Assembly: GCA_964501535.1 (NCBI GenBank)
Contig: CAZCSV010000006.1
Span: 106,874 to 170,873 of the forward strand
DNA from: FEN-1279 sp964501535
GTDB taxonomy: Bacteria > Bacteroidota > Ignavibacteria > Tepidaquicellales > Tepidaquicellaceae
Length of the DNA: 64,000 bases
Direction of reading: 5' to 3'
In this document: piece by piece, positions 1-8,202 of the stretch
Layout: every line of letters starts with the position of its first letter
Numbering within the stretch: the stretch's first letter is position 1
The notes under the pieces: generated by a model
Databases searched by the model: none
Told to the model about the DNA's origin: nothing
What the model saw: the letters and a program-made list of their open reading frames with translations, nothing else
Translations under genes and position numbers: made by a program

Positions 1-1305
1 GTAATTATTGTCGATACATCAGGTAACTTTTATTATATCTGTGTTACAAACTGGGGACTTACACCACCCAGCGGCGATAAATTATTATGCGCTAAATCGA
101 CGAACGGAGGAATGAACTGGAATAACGGAGTGTTGTTTGCCTTGCTCAATAAATTTGATGATATGCCGATGGCTTGTGTTGATTTCTCGCAAAGTCAATA
201 TAGAAACAATATTTATGTTACTTGGACATTAATCGATTCCATGAATAGTTCTGCTCCGGAAGACAGCTCACGAGTATATATATGCCGCTCGACTGATGCG
301 GGAAGTTCTTTCAGCAATCCGGCTCGTGTAAGTAAAATAGCAGGACACAGCGTGTGGGATATTACAACACCAGAAGGTCCTGTGCCATGTACAGGTACGA
401 ACGGAGAGGTTTATGTTTGTTATCCCTACAACCAAAAAATACTTTTTAACAGGTCGACTGATGGAGGAACTTCTTGGTTGGATAGTGAAATAGTTGCTTC
501 AAATCAGGTGGGAGGGTGGCTATATACTCATTCGCCTGTGGTTGCCTGCGATCTTTCCGGTTCTCAGTTTAGCGGAAATGTTTATATTTGTTTTTCTGAT
601 TTAAGAACATCCGCGAGCGACAGGGATATCTGGTTTATAAAGTCAACCGATAGGGGAAGCCATTGGACTAATCCTCTGCGGGTTAATAATGATTCACCAG
701 GTAATTATCAGTATTTACCATGGATTTGTGTCGACCAGGTTACAGGTTACATCTGGATTGTTTTTTATGACGGAAGGAATTACCCGACCGGTGCACGTTA
801 TGATACTTATGTTGCCCGCTCGACAGATGGGGGAAATTCATTCCAAAATGTAAAAGTATCCGATGCAAATTCATCAACACTGACAGGATATTGGCTTGGA
901 GATTATATCGGAATAGCAGCCCATAATAATAAAGTCAGACCTGTATGGACAACCTCCATAGGATGGGGAAATAGCAATCTCTGGACTGCCATTATTGATA
1001 CTTTTACCATTGGAGTAAAAACAATTTCTTCAAATGTGCCGGAAAGATTTATGCTTTATCAGAATTATCCGAATCCTTTCAATCCGACTACAAGTATAAA
1101 GTATCAAATAACAGATAACAAATATGTAGAACTTAAAATATTCGATATTCTTGGGAAGGAAGTAGAAACTCTTGTCAACGAAAAGCAATCTCCCGGAACG
1201 TATGAAATCAGCTGGGACGGGGCAAACTATCCGAGCGGTGTATATTATTACGGATTATCGGCAGGGGATTATTCGGAAACGAAAAAAATGGTATTAATAA
1301 AATAG
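1..1305 (+). CDS. Partial T9SS-secreted Asp-box (BNR/sialidase-like) protein, 5' end missing
   Basis: The frame is open from base 1, so the gene starts before the window; the first in-window Met at 112 is internal. Several Asp-box motifs of the S-T-[ND]-x-G-x-x-[WF] type are visible (KSTNGGMNW, RSTDAGSSF, RSTDGGTSW, KSTDRGSHW, RSTDGGNSF), which usually mark turns in a sialidase-like beta-propeller. No sialidase active site can be claimed from this part. The last ~85 residues are a T9SS type A sorting domain (QNYPNPFNPTT, then KIFDILGKEV, ending KKMVLIK), so the protein is expected to cross the outer membrane and be released or anchored at the surface. The substrate is unknown. Confidence 0.85.
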   Translation, partial: VIIVDTSGNFYYICVTNWGLTPPSGDKLLCAKSTNGGMNWNNGVLFALLNKFDDMPMACVDFSQSQYRNNIYVTWTLIDSMNSSAPEDSSRVYICRSTDAGSSFSNPARVSKIAGHSVWDITTPEGPVPCTGTNGEVYVCYPYNQKILFNRSTDGGTSWLDSEIVASNQVGGWLYTHSPVVACDLSGSQFSGNVYICFSDLRTSASDRDIWFIKSTDRGSHWTNPLRVNNDSPGNYQYLPWICVDQVTGYIWIVFYDGRNYPTGARYDTYVARSTDGGNSFQNVKVSDANSSTLTGYWLGDYIGIAAHNNKVRPVWTTSIGWGNSNLWTAIIDTFTIGVKTISSNVPERFMLYQNYPNPFNPTTSIKYQITDNKYVELKIFDILGKEVETLVNEKQSPGTYEISWDGANYPSGVYYYGLSAGDYSETKKMVLIK

Positions 1306-1514
1306 TACATCAAATAATTAAAACAATATAACCAAAATACTGCATTTTTTCACTCTTTTAGTACCGGTAAACTCTATAAACTCTAGCCTAATTTGTCTTG
1401 AAATCCTATTTTATTTTCAATAACTTAATTGATTAATAATATTAAATTTTGCGGTATTTTTTTATGATTTTAAATAGTTTTCCTACCAATTTAATCAAAA
1501 TAAATTAATTAATT
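1306..1514. other. AT-rich intergenic leader upstream of the OPT gene
   Basis: A 209-base AT-rich gap between the T9SS gene and the OPT transporter. I see no clear terminator hairpin, riboswitch fold or RNA gene. The sequence just before the OPT start (repeated taatt) carries no obvious Shine-Dalgarno. Confidence 0.4.
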
Positions 1515-3569
1515 ATGAGTGAACAAAAAAAATTTGTGCCATTTGTTTCTGCCGAGACAAGCATGGCGGAATTTACAATCAGAGCACTTATTATAGGACT
1601 TGTGCTTTCGGTTGTTTTGGGAGCGGCGAATGCCTACCTTGGCTTAAAGGCAGGTATGACCATTGCCGCTACATATCCTGCCGCAGTTCTTGGTATGGCT
1701 TTGTTGAAAATTTTAAAAGGCTCCATTCTCGAAGAAAACTTTACAAGAACGGTCGGCTCCATCGGTGAATCTGTTGCCGCGGGAGCTATTTTTACTCTTC
1801 CTGCATTCTTTATTGCGGGAATATGGAATCCGTTCTTTACTCCGAATAACTATTTAACCGCATCAATAATTCTTGTTGCGGGCGGTATTCTTGGTATTAT
1901 GTTCGTCGCTCTTCTAAGACGTGTTATGGTTGAAGACGTAGATTTGCTTTTTCCCGAATCGACAGCGGCAGCTGAAATTCATAAATCGGGACAAAAGGGC
2001 GGCGGCGGCTCAAGGTATTTATTCGGTGCCATGGGACTCGGAGCAGTAATTCAGTTTCTTGGTCAATTAAGTTTCTTTGCCGCAAGCTGGGAAAAATTCT
2101 ATAATTTCTTCAGTGAAGTAAAAATCCCCGGAACATCCTTAAAGGCTAAAGGCGGAATGCTTATCAGTTCTCCGGGTATCAGCCCTGCTTATGTTGGTGT
2201 GGGCTATATTATCGGACCGAAATATGCCTCGCTCAACTTCAGCGGTGGACTAATTGCGTGGGGTCTTCTTGCACCGATAATTTATTATTTTGTATCACCG
2301 TATTTTACTCCCGATTTATTGCAAGCCTGGGCTACATTAAAAGGTACAACAATCGAAAAAGTAAGCGATGCAGGATGGCAGATAAATCAGGTTTGGAGAT
2401 TCATTGTAAGACCAATTGCCATCGGCGGAATGTTGATGGGTGCGGGTTTTACGTTGTTTAAAATGAGAAATAGTCTTTTCACGGGTTTGAAACGCTCGAT
2501 TGGTGACGTGAAAAAAGCCGCCACAGAGGGAGGACATTCAGTGGAAAGAACCGAAAAAGATTTACCGTTTATGTGGATAATGGTTGGTATCGGAATTGTC
2601 GCAATTGCAACGTTTTTTGTTACTAAATTTGCTTTTAATACTGGTTACTTACCTGCATTCGTTGCCGCTACAGTCATGATTATTCTCGCATTCTTCTTTG
2701 CGGCAATCTCGGGTTACCTGGTAGGAATCATCGGTTCAAGCAACAATCCCATCAGCGGATTGACTTTAACAGCATTGGTTGTGACTGCTTTGATACTTGT
2801 ATTAATAGGTGTTGATGCAAATTCCGGCGGTGTTGCGGCCGTTCTTGGTGTCGCCGCAATCGTATGCGTATCGGCGGCAGTAGCGGGTGAAATGTTGCAG
2901 GATTTAAAGGCTGGACATATACTCGGCGGTACGCCGTGGAAAATGCAGGTTGGTGATATAATCGGTGTTGTTATCGCAGGATTGGTTATGTTCTTTGTAT
3001 TAAATCTGCTTAACCAGGCAGATATTGCTCAGGGTATGCAGCAGAATTATACCGGAGGATTCGGAAGCAAAAATCTCTCGGCACCTCAGGCAGGTTTAAT
3101 GGCGATGCTATCGAACGGAATAGTTGGCGGAGAAATGGCATGGCCGCTCATAATCGTGGGTATGCTTATGGGTCTTGCTTTTATTTTAATGCAGGTAAAA
3201 AGCCCGATGCTTGTAAGTGTTGGTATGTATCTTCCGCTCGAAACGACTTTTGCAATTTTTATCGGAGGTATGATAAAAGGCATACTCGAACTGGTGGTCA
3301 AGAAAAAAGGATTTAACGAAGCACAAAAAGTCAGAATTGAAAACATCGGAATTTTATTGGCATCAGGATTTATCGCAGGTGAAGCATTGACGGGTCTTGG
3401 ATTTGCTCCTTTCAGAATTGCAGAGTTTAATATCCCATCAATATTTTCAGAACCGCCTTTATTGATTGGCTTCTCTGTTCTCATTATTATTGCTTTAATT
3501 TTGATATTTATTCCCATAAAGCATGCTGGTGCGGCCGATGAACCGGCTCCTCCTGCTGCTGGAATGTAA
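1515..3569 (+). CDS. OPT family oligopeptide transporter
   Basis: A 684-residue polytopic membrane protein, full length for bacterial OPT (OPT/YSL) proteins. Seen: an N-terminal hydrophobic helix followed by AYLGLKAGMT, the conserved SIGESVAAGAIFTLPA segment, a central NPISGLTLTALV stretch, a late GMYLPLETTFAIFIGG segment, and about 14 or more hydrophobic helices. OPT proteins are proton-coupled importers of small peptides or metal chelates; a peptide role is favoured here because a cytosolic dipeptidase and an exported metallopeptidase follow on the same strand. A second OPT gene at 57492-59474 is again next to peptidases. The exact substrate cannot be read from sequence. Confidence 0.9.
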   Translation: MSEQKKFVPFVSAETSMAEFTIRALIIGLVLSVVLGAANAYLGLKAGMTIAATYPAAVLGMALLKILKGSILEENFTRTVGSIGESVAAGAIFTLPAFFIAGIWNPFFTPNNYLTASIILVAGGILGIMFVALLRRVMVEDVDLLFPESTAAAEIHKSGQKGGGGSRYLFGAMGLGAVIQFLGQLSFFAASWEKFYNFFSEVKIPGTSLKAKGGMLISSPGISPAYVGVGYIIGPKYASLNFSGGLIAWGLLAPIIYYFVSPYFTPDLLQAWATLKGTTIEKVSDAGWQINQVWRFIVRPIAIGGMLMGAGFTLFKMRNSLFTGLKRSIGDVKKAATEGGHSVERTEKDLPFMWIMVGIGIVAIATFFVTKFAFNTGYLPAFVAATVMIILAFFFAAISGYLVGIIGSSNNPISGLTLTALVVTALILVLIGVDANSGGVAAVLGVAAIVCVSAAVAGEMLQDLKAGHILGGTPWKMQVGDIIGVVIAGLVMFFVLNLLNQADIAQGMQQNYTGGFGSKNLSAPQAGLMAMLSNGIVGGEMAWPLIIVGMLMGLAFILMQVKSPMLVSVGMYLPLETTFAIFIGGMIKGILELVVKKKGFNEAQKVRIENIGILLASGFIAGEALTGLGFAPFRIAEFNIPSIFSEPPLLIGFSVLIIIALILIFIPIKHAGAADEPAPPAAGM

Positions 3570-3580
3570 TTTTTATACCG

Positions 3581-3620
3581 GAAGGTCAAAGGATTTTCCT
3601 TTGACCTTCTTATAATTTTT
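3581..3620 (+). terminator. Rho-independent terminator after OPT gene
   Basis: Inverted repeat gaaggtcaaagg (3581-3592) and cctttgaccttc (3598-3609), a 12-bp perfect stem with a 5-base loop, followed by a T-rich tract. It lies between the OPT stop and the TTG start of the PqqD-like gene. Confidence 0.75.
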
Positions 3621-3632
3621 AAAAGAAAAAAT

Positions 3633-3986
3633 TTGTTTAATAAAAAAGAAGTAGTTAACTATCTGGAATTAACACCTGTAAGGGAGAAAAAATTTACAGT
3701 TCAGGAAAACGGTATCGTTACCATATTGATTCCGAAATTCAAATCTCCCTTTTTTCAAAAATTAATTCCGAAAAATAAATCAAAGGACATTAAAATCAGT
3801 TTCGACGAACTTGGCTCTGCAGTTTGGTCTGAAATCGATGGCAACAAAAAGGTTGATGACATCGTAAAGATATTAGGAGAAAAGCTCGGTGAAAAAATTC
3901 ATCCGGCGGAGGAAAGAATAACAAAATTTCTGACCCAGTTGAATTCACATAAATTCTTGAGTTTTAAAGAGTTACAGAAGAAATAA
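3633..3986 (+). CDS. PqqD-like small protein (RRE fold)
   Basis: 117 residues. The C-terminal ~75 residues match the PqqD pattern: FDELGSAVWSEIDGNKKV, then DDIVKILGEKLGEK and a final helix ending LNSHKFLSF. PqqD-type proteins form a winged-helix RiPP recognition element that binds leader peptides for a radical SAM partner, but many solitary members have no known role. No PqqE-type radical SAM enzyme or precursor peptide is seen here. The start is TTG at 3633 with a weak ribosome site; no in-frame ATG fits the N-terminus better. It sits 12 bases after a terminator hairpin and upstream of pepD. Family assignment is good; function is open. Confidence 0.7.
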   Translation: MFNKKEVVNYLELTPVREKKFTVQENGIVTILIPKFKSPFFQKLIPKNKSKDIKISFDELGSAVWSEIDGNKKVDDIVKILGEKLGEKIHPAEERITKFLTQLNSHKFLSFKELQKK

Positions 3987-4064
3987 AAATATATTTTAAA
4001 TCTCTATTCTGGGATTAAGTAACAAAAAGAGTTTTAATAAAAAAATAAAAAAAAGGAAAATATT

Positions 4065-5531
4065 ATGGGTAATATTCTTAGTGGTTTAAAACCGGAAGCA
4101 ATCTGGAAGCATTTTGAAGAAATTTGCGAAATACCGCATCCTTCAAAGCACGAACAAAAAATGATAGATTATGTCGTGAATTTTGCAAAATCAAAAAATC
4201 TCGAATATGAAGTCGATGAAGTGGGAAATGTGATAATAAGAAAACCTGCCACCCCGGGAATGGAAAATCGCAAAGGGGTAATTTTACAGGGGCATCTCGA
4301 TATGGTACCGCAGGCAAACAGCGATGCAAACCATAATTTCGAGACAGACCCGATAAAGCCAAGGATTGAAGGTGAATGGGTAAAAGCTACAGGCACAACA
4401 CTCGGCGCCGATAACGGTATCGGTGTTTCGACCGCTTTAGCGATTCTTGAATCGACCGATTTAGTACATGGACCAATCGAAGCGCTTTTTACAATTGACG
4501 AAGAAACAGGTATGACCGGCGCATTCGGTCTAAAACCCGGATTTCTGAAAGGCGATATTCTGATGAATCTTGATTCGGAGGACGAAGGGGAGCTTTTCAT
4601 CGGATGCGCTGGCGGTACGAATGCGAACATTACTTTTAAATACAACAAAAAACCGGCTCCGAAAAAGCATTCTGCTTTTAAAATTTTTGTTAAAGGTTTA
4701 AAAGGCGGGCACTCGGGTTGCGATATTCATCTTGGCAGGGCAAATTCGAATAAACTTCTTTTCCGCTTTATGAAACAGGCTGAAAAGGAATTCGGACTGA
4801 GACTGGCATCTGTGGAAGGCGGAAATCTGCGTAATGCAATTCCAAGGGAAGCCTTTGCCACGGTTCTGATTCCAAAGGAAAATGTAAAAGCATTCGATGA
4901 AGCATTGAAGCAGTATGAGGTTACAATTAAAAAAGAATTTTCTGCTGTTGAACCGGGTTTGGCAATCTTTGCAGAAAAAGCCAAAGCCCCGAAAAATGTA
5001 TTCGACAAATCAACGCAGAAAAATCTGATAAATGCAATTTTTGTATGCCCGAATAATGTTATTCGTATGAGCAACGATATGCCGGGTCTTGTGGAAACAT
5101 CATCAAATCTTGCAATAGTTAAATCTGATGATAAAACAAAAACTGTAACTATAAAGTGTCTGCTGAGAAGTTCGGTAGATTCTTCGAAAGAAGCACTCGA
5201 ACAGAAAATGGCGGCACTGTTCGAACTTGCAGGCGCCGACTGTTATTTCGACGGTCAATATCCCGGCTGGAAACCGAATCCAAATTCTCCTATTCTTACT
5301 ACTATGCTTGGTGTTTATGAAAAACTGTTCGGAAAGAAACCGGAAATTAAAGCAATACATGCAGGGCTCGAATGCGGACTTATCGGCGGTGTGTTTCCAA
5401 ACCTCGATATGATTTCTTTCGGTCCGACGATTAAATTCCCGCATTCTCCCGATGAGCAGTGCAATATCGAGACAGTTGGAAAATTCTGGGATTATCTCGT
5501 TGAGACTTTAATGAACGTTCCAACAAAATAA
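4065..5531 (+). CDS. pepD: Cytosolic non-specific dipeptidase / aminoacyl-histidine dipeptidase (M20C)
   Basis: 488 residues, the usual length for PepD. Metal-site motifs of the M20 family are present in order: GHLDMVPQ, LGADNGIG, TIDEETGMTGAFG, and the late HAGLECGL and FPHSPDE. There is no signal peptide, so it should act in the cytoplasm, splitting dipeptides such as Xaa-His with two zinc ions. A purine-rich ribosome site (aaaaggaaaa) precedes the ATG. It follows the OPT transporter and PqqD-like gene and precedes an exported M2 peptidase, which fits import and final hydrolysis of small peptides. Confidence 0.92.
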   Translation: MGNILSGLKPEAIWKHFEEICEIPHPSKHEQKMIDYVVNFAKSKNLEYEVDEVGNVIIRKPATPGMENRKGVILQGHLDMVPQANSDANHNFETDPIKPRIEGEWVKATGTTLGADNGIGVSTALAILESTDLVHGPIEALFTIDEETGMTGAFGLKPGFLKGDILMNLDSEDEGELFIGCAGGTNANITFKYNKKPAPKKHSAFKIFVKGLKGGHSGCDIHLGRANSNKLLFRFMKQAEKEFGLRLASVEGGNLRNAIPREAFATVLIPKENVKAFDEALKQYEVTIKKEFSAVEPGLAIFAEKAKAPKNVFDKSTQKNLINAIFVCPNNVIRMSNDMPGLVETSSNLAIVKSDDKTKTVTIKCLLRSSVDSSKEALEQKMAALFELAGADCYFDGQYPGWKPNPNSPILTTMLGVYEKLFGKKPEIKAIHAGLECGLIGGVFPNLDMISFGPTIKFPHSPDEQCNIETVGKFWDYLVETLMNVPTK

Positions 5532-5542
5532 TATATTTTATA

Positions 5543-5585
5543 AAAATCGGGTCGGAGAATTTTTCTCTGACCCGATTTCTTTATT
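5543..5585 (+). terminator. Terminator after pepD
   Basis: Strong hairpin with atcgggtcggag on the left and ctctgacccgat on the right around a T-rich loop, followed by ttctttatt. It separates pepD from the M2 peptidase gene. Confidence 0.75.
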
Positions 5586-5601
5586 AATTTAAATACACTT
5601 T

Positions 5602-7296
5602 ATGAGATACTTAATTATTATCTTTATGTTTGCTATTCTTCTCTCTTCTTGCGGTAAAAAAGAGCAAATGCCCGCGGGTGACTCCAAAGCCGAAAAAGAA
5701 TTCGTTGAATTCGTTAAAGCTCTGGAAACCAAAGCAGTTCCAATTTTCAAGCAAGCTAATCTTGCCTACTGGAATGCAGCAATTTCAGGTAAAAAAGAGG
5801 ATTTCGAAAAAAATGCCGAAATGCAGAACAAATACGATGCAATTTTTGCCGATAAGTCTTCTTTCGAAAAATTAAAAAGTTTTAAAGAATCGGGTGAAAT
5901 CAAGGACGAAATTCTTAAAAGGGAATTAACAGTACTCTTTAATATGTTCCAGCAGAAACAAGCCGATACCACCAAACTTAGCGCCATTAATATTCTTCAA
6001 AATACACTCGAACAAAAATACGGAAATTTCAGAACCGAAGTCGGAGGAAATAAGCTGACAGATAACCAGGTCGAAGAAAAGCTTGTTAAATCAACCGATT
6101 CGAAAGAACTGAAAGATGTCTGGACTGCCCAAAAGAAAATCGGTACTGTAGTTGCGGAAGATATTATTAAACTGGTTAAAATGAGAAATGAACTGGCAAA
6201 GTCAATCGGGTTTAAAAACTATCACGAGATGAGCTTGAAAGTCAATGAAGAAGACCCGGAAGAAATTTCAAAACTCTTCGATGAACTCGATGCCCTCACA
6301 AAAGATGCCTTTGCGAAGGAAAAAGAAAATATCGATAATTATTTTGCGGAAAGATACAAAATTAAAAAAGAAGAACTGATGCCGTGGCATTACCAGAACC
6401 GCTTTTTCCAGGAAGCTCCGAAAATCTACAAGGTCGACTTCGATAAATTTTACGAAGGAAAGAAACTCGATGAAATTACAGGAAAATTTTACAAGAGTAT
6501 CGGTTTGAATATAGACGATATGCTCAAGAACAGCGACTTATATGAAAAACCGGGAAAAAATCAGCACGCTTTTTGTACCGATATCGACAGAAACGGAGAT
6601 GTGAGGGTTTTGTGTAATATAGTTCCAAACGAAAAATGGATGAATACGATGTTGCACGAATTCGGACATGCAGTATATTCGAAAAATATTGAGCATTCTT
6701 TGCCATTCTATCTGAAAAACGAAGCACAAACTTTTTGTACCGAAGCTATTGCAATGATGTTCGGCAGATTCTCGACAAGCGCTCCCTGGTTAAAAGATAA
6801 TCTGGGTATCTCCGAAGACGAAATGAAAAAAGTTGCCGACGACGGGTTCAAATCACTCCGCCTTCAACAGCTTGTATTCAGCCGCTGGGCTCAGGTTATG
6901 TACCGTTTCGAGAAATCCATGTATGAAAATCCCGACCAGGATTTAAATAAACTATGGTGGGAACTGGTTGAAAAATATCAGTTACTCAAAAAACCCGAAG
7001 GCAGAAACGAACCCGATTGGGCATCTAAAATCCATGTTGTAATGGCTCCGTGCTATTATCATAACTATCTGATGGGAGAACTACTTGCTTCACAACTCTA
7101 TTATTATATCGTGAAAAATGTTATAAAATCAGAAGATTATAAAAATCAGAGCTTCACGAATAAACCAGAAATAGGAAAGTATCTCAACGAAAAAGTATTC
7201 GGTCCAGGTCTAAAATATTTTTGGAATGATATGATAGAGAAAGCAACGGGTGAAAAACTTACGGCGAAATATTATGCCCAGCAGTTCGTGAAATAA
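5602..7296 (+). CDS. M2-family (ACE-like) metallopeptidase lipoprotein
   Basis: 564 residues. The N-terminus MRYLIIIFMFAILLSSCGKK is a lipoprotein signal with lipobox LSSC, so the enzyme is probably membrane-anchored facing the periplasm or surface. The zinc site HEFGH lies at residues 352-356, and a candidate third ligand Glu is at about 381 in TEAIAMMFG, close to the spacing in angiotensin-converting enzyme. M2 enzymes remove C-terminal dipeptides from oligopeptides. The length and the EAIAMMFG segment favour M2 over M3, which also uses HExGH. The dipeptides released would suit the upstream OPT transporter and PepD. Confidence 0.82.
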   Translation: MRYLIIIFMFAILLSSCGKKEQMPAGDSKAEKEFVEFVKALETKAVPIFKQANLAYWNAAISGKKEDFEKNAEMQNKYDAIFADKSSFEKLKSFKESGEIKDEILKRELTVLFNMFQQKQADTTKLSAINILQNTLEQKYGNFRTEVGGNKLTDNQVEEKLVKSTDSKELKDVWTAQKKIGTVVAEDIIKLVKMRNELAKSIGFKNYHEMSLKVNEEDPEEISKLFDELDALTKDAFAKEKENIDNYFAERYKIKKEELMPWHYQNRFFQEAPKIYKVDFDKFYEGKKLDEITGKFYKSIGLNIDDMLKNSDLYEKPGKNQHAFCTDIDRNGDVRVLCNIVPNEKWMNTMLHEFGHAVYSKNIEHSLPFYLKNEAQTFCTEAIAMMFGRFSTSAPWLKDNLGISEDEMKKVADDGFKSLRLQQLVFSRWAQVMYRFEKSMYENPDQDLNKLWWELVEKYQLLKKPEGRNEPDWASKIHVVMAPCYYHNYLMGELLASQLYYYIVKNVIKSEDYKNQSFTNKPEIGKYLNEKVFGPGLKYFWNDMIEKATGEKLTAKYYAQQFVK

Positions 7297-7318
7297 TATT
7301 TTATACTTTATCAAATAT

Positions 7319-7352
7319 AAACCGCCGTTTAAAAAGACCGGCGGTTTTTTTA
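7319..7352 (+). terminator. Terminator after M2 peptidase gene
   Basis: Stem accgccg (7321-7327) and cggcggt (7339-7345) with an A-rich loop and a following run of T. A typical intrinsic terminator. Confidence 0.8.
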
Positions 7353-7430
7353 TTGTATAGTACTAATTTTTCTCTTAGCTAGCTAATTATATTCGAAAAC
7401 AATAAATTTTTCAGTACAAAAATTCTAATA

Positions 7431-7472
7431 AAAAAGTGCCACCGGTTATAGTTCTCCGACGGCACTTTTTTA
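7431..7472. terminator. Second, bidirectional-looking terminator hairpin
   Basis: aaaaagtgcc (7431-7440) pairs with ggcacttttt (7461-7470), with extra CCGG/CCG pairing inside. The A-run before and T-run after mean it could terminate on either strand. No gene adjoins it directly on either side. Confidence 0.65.
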
Positions 7473-7828
7473 TATATCGCTACCAAAAGCCGTCTCCCTC
7501 GGCCGGTAACGCTTTTTAAAAATGGTTTCAGGAAATTATTTAAAACCAAAACCGAAAAATCGGAATTCAGAAAAGCTTGTTATTTTAAATATTTTATTTT
7601 TTTTCCTTTTGTCCCTGAGAGAAAAAAATTGAGAAAACTATTCGTAAAAAAGACTGCAAGTATTATGCAAAAGATTGCATTGCTTTTCTCTTACTTTTTT
7701 GCTGGTGAGTAATAAATATTGTATCAAATTGAGAGATGAAAAATAGTTTTGAGACATAAAACTAATTGATTTAAAATTTTTGTGATGAAAAAAATATGAT
7801 AAATTGGTATATTTGTTAAAATAAAGTT
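7473..7828. other. Intergenic stretch with no recognised gene
   Basis: About 356 bases between the second terminator and a 67-residue ORF. It has homopolymer-rich A/T tracts and a few imperfect repeats (tgcaagtattatgcaa, attgcattgc). No tRNA, riboswitch fold or convincing ORF was seen. It may hold the promoter for the small downstream gene. Confidence 0.4.
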
Positions 7829-8032
7829 ATGGCAAGAATTAAACTCGAAGACATTTTAGCTCATCTCGGTTACGAAATTAAGCGTTCGCTTACCAATACC
7901 ATAAAAAAGGAATTTCCCGAACTTGAATTTGACCAGAATAAATTGTATAAGGAATTTATAAATAACATTGGAAAAGAAGCGAAAAAATGGGAGCAGGTTC
8001 CTGACGATGCAGTCGAAAAAGGGGATTACTGA
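7829..8032 (+). CDS. Small uncharacterised protein, 67 aa
   Basis: A charged, soluble 67-residue protein with no signal peptide or membrane segment. Sequence landmarks are LEDILAHLGYEIKRSL and YKEFINNIGKEAKKWEQVPDD. It is mostly helix-forming residues with a polar C-terminus. I do not recognise the family. The ATG lies at the end of a long leader without a strong ribosome site. Coding status is supported by its amino-acid make-up (balanced Lys/Glu/Leu, no low complexity) and its isolation from any overlapping gene, but remains moderate. Confidence 0.5.
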   Translation: MARIKLEDILAHLGYEIKRSLTNTIKKEFPELEFDQNKLYKEFINNIGKEAKKWEQVPDDAVEKGDY

Positions 8033-8202
8033 TTTCTATTCTAAATAATTGATTGTTAATATTTTAACGGTCATATCTTTTTTAGCTTTTTTTATAACAA
8101 ATCTTAGGAGTGTGTAATAGAAATTTGTATTCACTTTATGAGATAAATGCAGAAAATGTTTTAATCAAGGAGGAATAAAAGACAGATTTATTAAACAGGC
8201 TT

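Noticed and set aside
1..1305. Sialidase activity for the Asp-box protein
   Set aside because: Asp-boxes are common in non-enzymatic propellers; the Arg triad of sialidases cannot be identified in the visible part.
3086..3589. 167-codon open frame antisense to the first OPT gene
   Set aside because: Overlaps a complete OPT gene; translation lacks any motif and reflects the membrane-protein codons on the other strand.
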